Shown: piece by piece, positions 61,811-64,000 of the stretch | Numbering within the stretch: position 1 is the stretch's first letter | How the letters are laid out: every line of letters starts with the position of its first letter | From: Rebecca billardiae RCC1528 | Taxonomy: Eukaryota > Haptophyta | DNA: 64,000 nucleotides | Reading direction: 5' to 3' | NCBI GenBank assembly: GCA_965240325.2 | Contig: OZ251232.1 | Coordinates: 186,001-250,000 of the forward strand | Position numbers and translations under genes: made by a program | Notes under the pieces: generated by a model | Database searches by the model: none | What the model was told of the DNA's origin: nothing | Seen by the model: only the letters and a program-made list of their open reading frames with translations

Positions 61811-64000
61811 ATGACAGGTGAATACGAACACGAAGACGGGCCGCTGTTCGCGCAGCTGCCCGCGCTGCCCGTGGTGCTGCCCCCCGTGCTGTCGCCGCGG
61901 GCCGCCGGCGAGCTGCCCGCGATCGAGCGGCCGCCACCGCTGCGCACGCCGCCCGCGCGCACACCGCCGGCGACGATGGGCGCTCGGCTCGAGCGCTCGA
62001 GCGCGAGCCCGCCCATGCTGGCGCGCTCTCGGCCCGGCGCCGGCCAGTTTGCGATGTCAGCATCTCGCGTGTCGACACGCGCTCCGGTCGCCCTCGACTG
62101 GCAGCACCGCGTCGTGATCAAGGCGGCCGTGCGCCGCGTGGTCGGCGGGCTGCATGCCCCCGCGCGGCGCGCGGCGCGGGCGCAGCGCGCGGGGCCCGGA
62201 GGTGCGGACGCGGCGGGCTTCGACGCCGACGCGGACGACGAGCTGTGTTGCGAGGGCTGCGAGTTCCCGCCGATGGCCATGCGCCTCGCCGACCTCCTCG
62301 CATCCAACGGCCCCCTGCCGCCGCACCAGGCGCTCGTGTGCGATGGGCTCGTGCAGCAGTACCGGCCGTCGATGGGCCCGCTCATCTTCGTGTCGCACAT
62401 GTGGCTCGACCGCACGTCGCCGGACAACGGGGACGGGGAGCAGCTCGCGCTGCTGCGCTCGGTGCTGCGCCGCGCGGCGCGCGGCGAGCTCGCCGTCGGC
62501 AGCTGGCCCTTTGGGCCGTGCGCCGACGGCGGCCCCTCGGAGCTGTCGTCCGAGGAGCTCGCGGCCGAGCTGGCGAACGCGTGGGTGTGGCTGGACTGGA
62601 CGTCCGTGCCGCAGGCGGCGGCCGTGCCCGCCGGGGCGCCCGCGGGCGAGCTCGAGGACGTGCTCGCCGACGCCGCGTGCGCGGTGCGCAGCCTCCCCTT
62701 CTACGCGCGCATGTGCTCGCTCTTCCTCGTGCTCGCGCCGCCGCTGCGGCACGTGCGCACGCGCGAGCTCTGCGACCTCGAGGCGTGGATGCGGCGCGGC
62801 TGGTGCCGCATGGAGCTCGCGGCGCACGCGCTGGGCCCGCGCGTCGGGCCGACGCTGCTCATCGAGAGCGAGCACGCCGTGCACGCCCTCCCGGCCGCGA
62901 CCACCTTCACGGACATGCTCTCGGTCGGGCAGGGCCAGTTCAGCTGCTGCCGCGTGCAGCACCGCATCTCCGCGCTGGCGGCCGCCGCGATCACCGAGCT
63001 GGCGGGCACGCCCGAGCCGGTGCCCGAGTCGCCCAGGTCACCCGGCATCGTGACGGCGCCGACGGCGATGTGCGCCGAGTGCGCCGACGCCGAGTGCGCG
63101 CCGTGCGCGTGCGGCGGCGCCGCCGCCGAGTGCGCGGACCGCCCGCCCGCTCTGCCGCTCAGCGCATCCGTGCCGGAGGGGGGGGCGCTCGACGCGATGC
63201 CCGAGCGCGCGGGGGGGTTGCCGCCTGGCGGCGGCCTTCTCTCGCGGCACGTGCAGCTGCTGAGCAGCATGCGCATCACGCCGTTCAGCTCGATGTCCGT
63301 ACCGTCGCCGCCGCCGACGCCGCAGGCGTTCGAGGGCAGGGCGGCGGGCCGCGCGCCGAGCGCGAGCTCGCCCGCGCTGAGCCGGGGCCTCCTCTCGCGC
63401 GTGCTGCCGCAGCGCACGTCCGCGCTGCCGATCTCGCTGCCGCCCGCGTTGCCGCCGTCCGCCTCCCTCGACTCGAAGCTCGACGCGCAGCTGTCGACGC
63501 GACTCTCCGACTCGGGCTGCTCGCAGGCGTCGACCGTGGCGCCGTGGCAGCTGCGCGGCGGCGGCTCGCCCGCCTGCAGCCTGCCCGGCACGCCGCACAT
63601 GCAGAGCCGGAAGCCGGGCCTGTCGCCGCTCGGGCTCAGCCGCGCGCGCTCGTCGCGCAGCTCGCTGGCCTCCGTCGCCTCGCTCGCGGACGAGGACGCC
63701 GCCGCCGCACGCCTGAGCCACGCGCTCCCTCCCTACGGGCAGGCGCGCACGGCGCTCCGCCCCAAGCCGGCGGCGGCGGCGGCGGCGGCGGCGGGACTCC
63801 GGCTGAGCACCGGCTCGTTCCCGAGCGTCGAGCCGCCCGCGCTCACGCCGTCGCCGCCCTCGCGCATGCGCTCCTCGCTCCGCCGCTCCGAGCCGCGCCT
63901 CCGCAACCGCACCGACTCGCTCGAGTCCACCTCCTCGCTCGACTCGGTGGACGCGGAGTGCGACCGCGTGACGCTGCGCGCCACCATGTGCGCGCTGATT
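61811..64000 (+). CDS. Large protein with SHMWL/WLDW-PQ domain (partial, runs off window)
   Basis: Open from ATG 61811 to the window end, at least 730 residues; the 3' end is outside. After a Pro/Ala-rich N-terminus, residues 150-380 form one domain. It has a Cys-bearing loop (DELCCEGCEF), PLIFVSHMWLD (191-201), EQLALLRSVLRRAARGEL, VWLDWTSVPQ (259-268), FYARMCSLFLVLAPPL and RRGWCRMELAAHALG (about 328-342). The order FVSHxWL, WxDxxSxPQ, RxWCRxE is that of a TIR/HET-related domain seen often in algal and dinoflagellate predicted proteins, function unknown. The rest is Ser/Pro/Ala-rich with possible phosphosites. It is upstream-divergent from phytochelatin synthase (1.0 kb between starts). Confidence 0.7.
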   Translation, partial: MTGEYEHEDGPLFAQLPALPVVLPPVLSPRAAGELPAIERPPPLRTPPARTPPATMGARLERSSASPPMLARSRPGAGQFAMSASRVSTRAPVALDWQHRVVIKAAVRRVVGGLHAPARRAARAQRAGPGGADAAGFDADADDELCCEGCEFPPMAMRLADLLASNGPLPPHQALVCDGLVQQYRPSMGPLIFVSHMWLDRTSPDNGDGEQLALLRSVLRRAARGELAVGSWPFGPCADGGPSELSSEELAAELANAWVWLDWTSVPQAAAVPAGAPAGELEDVLADAACAVRSLPFYARMCSLFLVLAPPLRHVRTRELCDLEAWMRRGWCRMELAAHALGPRVGPTLLIESEHAVHALPAATTFTDMLSVGQGQFSCCRVQHRISALAAAAITELAGTPEPVPESPRSPGIVTAPTAMCAECADAECAPCACGGAAAECADRPPALPLSASVPEGGALDAMPERAGGLPPGGGLLSRHVQLLSSMRITPFSSMSVPSPPPTPQAFEGRAAGRAPSASSPALSRGLLSRVLPQRTSALPISLPPALPPSASLDSKLDAQLSTRLSDSGCSQASTVAPWQLRGGGSPACSLPGTPHMQSRKPGLSPLGLSRARSSRSSLASVASLADEDAAAARLSHALPPYGQARTALRPKPAAAAAAAAGLRLSTGSFPSVEPPALTPSPPSRMRSSLRRSEPRLRNRTDSLESTSSLDSVDAECDRVTLRATMCALI

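Noticed and set aside
1-64000. CRISPR arrays, bacterial operons or Shine-Dalgarno-driven genes
   Set aside because: No regular direct-repeat/spacer array is present; genes have spliceosomal introns and are monocistronic.
1-64000. tRNA or rRNA genes
   Set aside because: I saw no convincing cloverleaf or rRNA core by eye; a tRNAscan or Infernal run would be needed to exclude small ones.

Overview
The window reads as nuclear DNA of a GC-rich, flagellated, photosynthetic eukaryotic microalga. A haptophyte is the best guess. The grounds are intron-containing genes with GC-dense introns, a complete IFT172 gene (a flagellum/cilium marker), and plastid-type proteins with two-part leaders, including a ferrochelatase homologue with a chlorophyll-binding tail. 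Two small plastid-leader proteins, a phytochelatin synthase and a strumpellin (WASHC5) gene fit as well. Lineage is inferred, because no rRNA or organellar marker is present.

Layout. 1-224 holds the end of a repeat element on the minus strand. 557-4351 is a divergent pair: an unknown propeller-like protein (minus) and a STIMATE/TMEM110-type membrane protein (plus). 4391-8010 is a 3.6 kb tandem-repeat-rich block flanked by CTGCAA direct repeats; a 191-bp version consisting only of its two ends lies inverted at 58600-58790. 8011-11557 is repeats plus sequence without a convincing gene. 11558-12442 encodes a charged helical repeat protein. 13167-20409 holds two sulfotransferase-like genes, a type II membrane protein, a VAMP7-like SNARE and a 2.0 kb element with perfect 75-bp inverted ends. 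20961-23066 is the ferrochelatase homologue (3 exons). 23738-29722 is IFT172 (6 exons, minus). 30271-30705 is a small zinc-binding protein.

32437-37876 has two direct copies of an element carrying a Ulp1-like reading frame, with a PARP-like gene between them. 38068-42299 is strumpellin (3 exons). 42610-44716 is a divergent pair: BTB/pentapeptide protein (minus) and nucleotide-diphospho-sugar transferase (plus). 44922-47714 is a long Sfi1-like helical protein. About 48640-50228 is a BAH-domain gene with a frame problem. 51989-53649 is a divergent pair with plastid-type leaders: an unknown protein (minus) and a PDZ protein (plus). 54262-58790 is mostly degenerate sequence and repeats. 59307-60788 is phytochelatin synthase, and 61811 to the window edge is a large open frame with an SHMWL/WLDW...PQ domain.

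Functional themes are the cilium/centrin cytoskeleton (IFT172, Sfi1-like), endosome and calcium membrane traffic (WASHC5, VAMP7-like, STIMATE), plastid tetrapyrrole biology and sulfated or glycosylated surface polymers. Genes often sit head to head with 150-280 bp between start codons. Nearly all introns begin GTGCGC and end GCAG, instead of the usual GTRAGT donor. The most noteworthy items are the ferrochelatase homologue lacking both catalytic residues, the Ulp1-like element pair, the long/short element pair, and the VAMP7-like SNARE with threonine at the zero layer.
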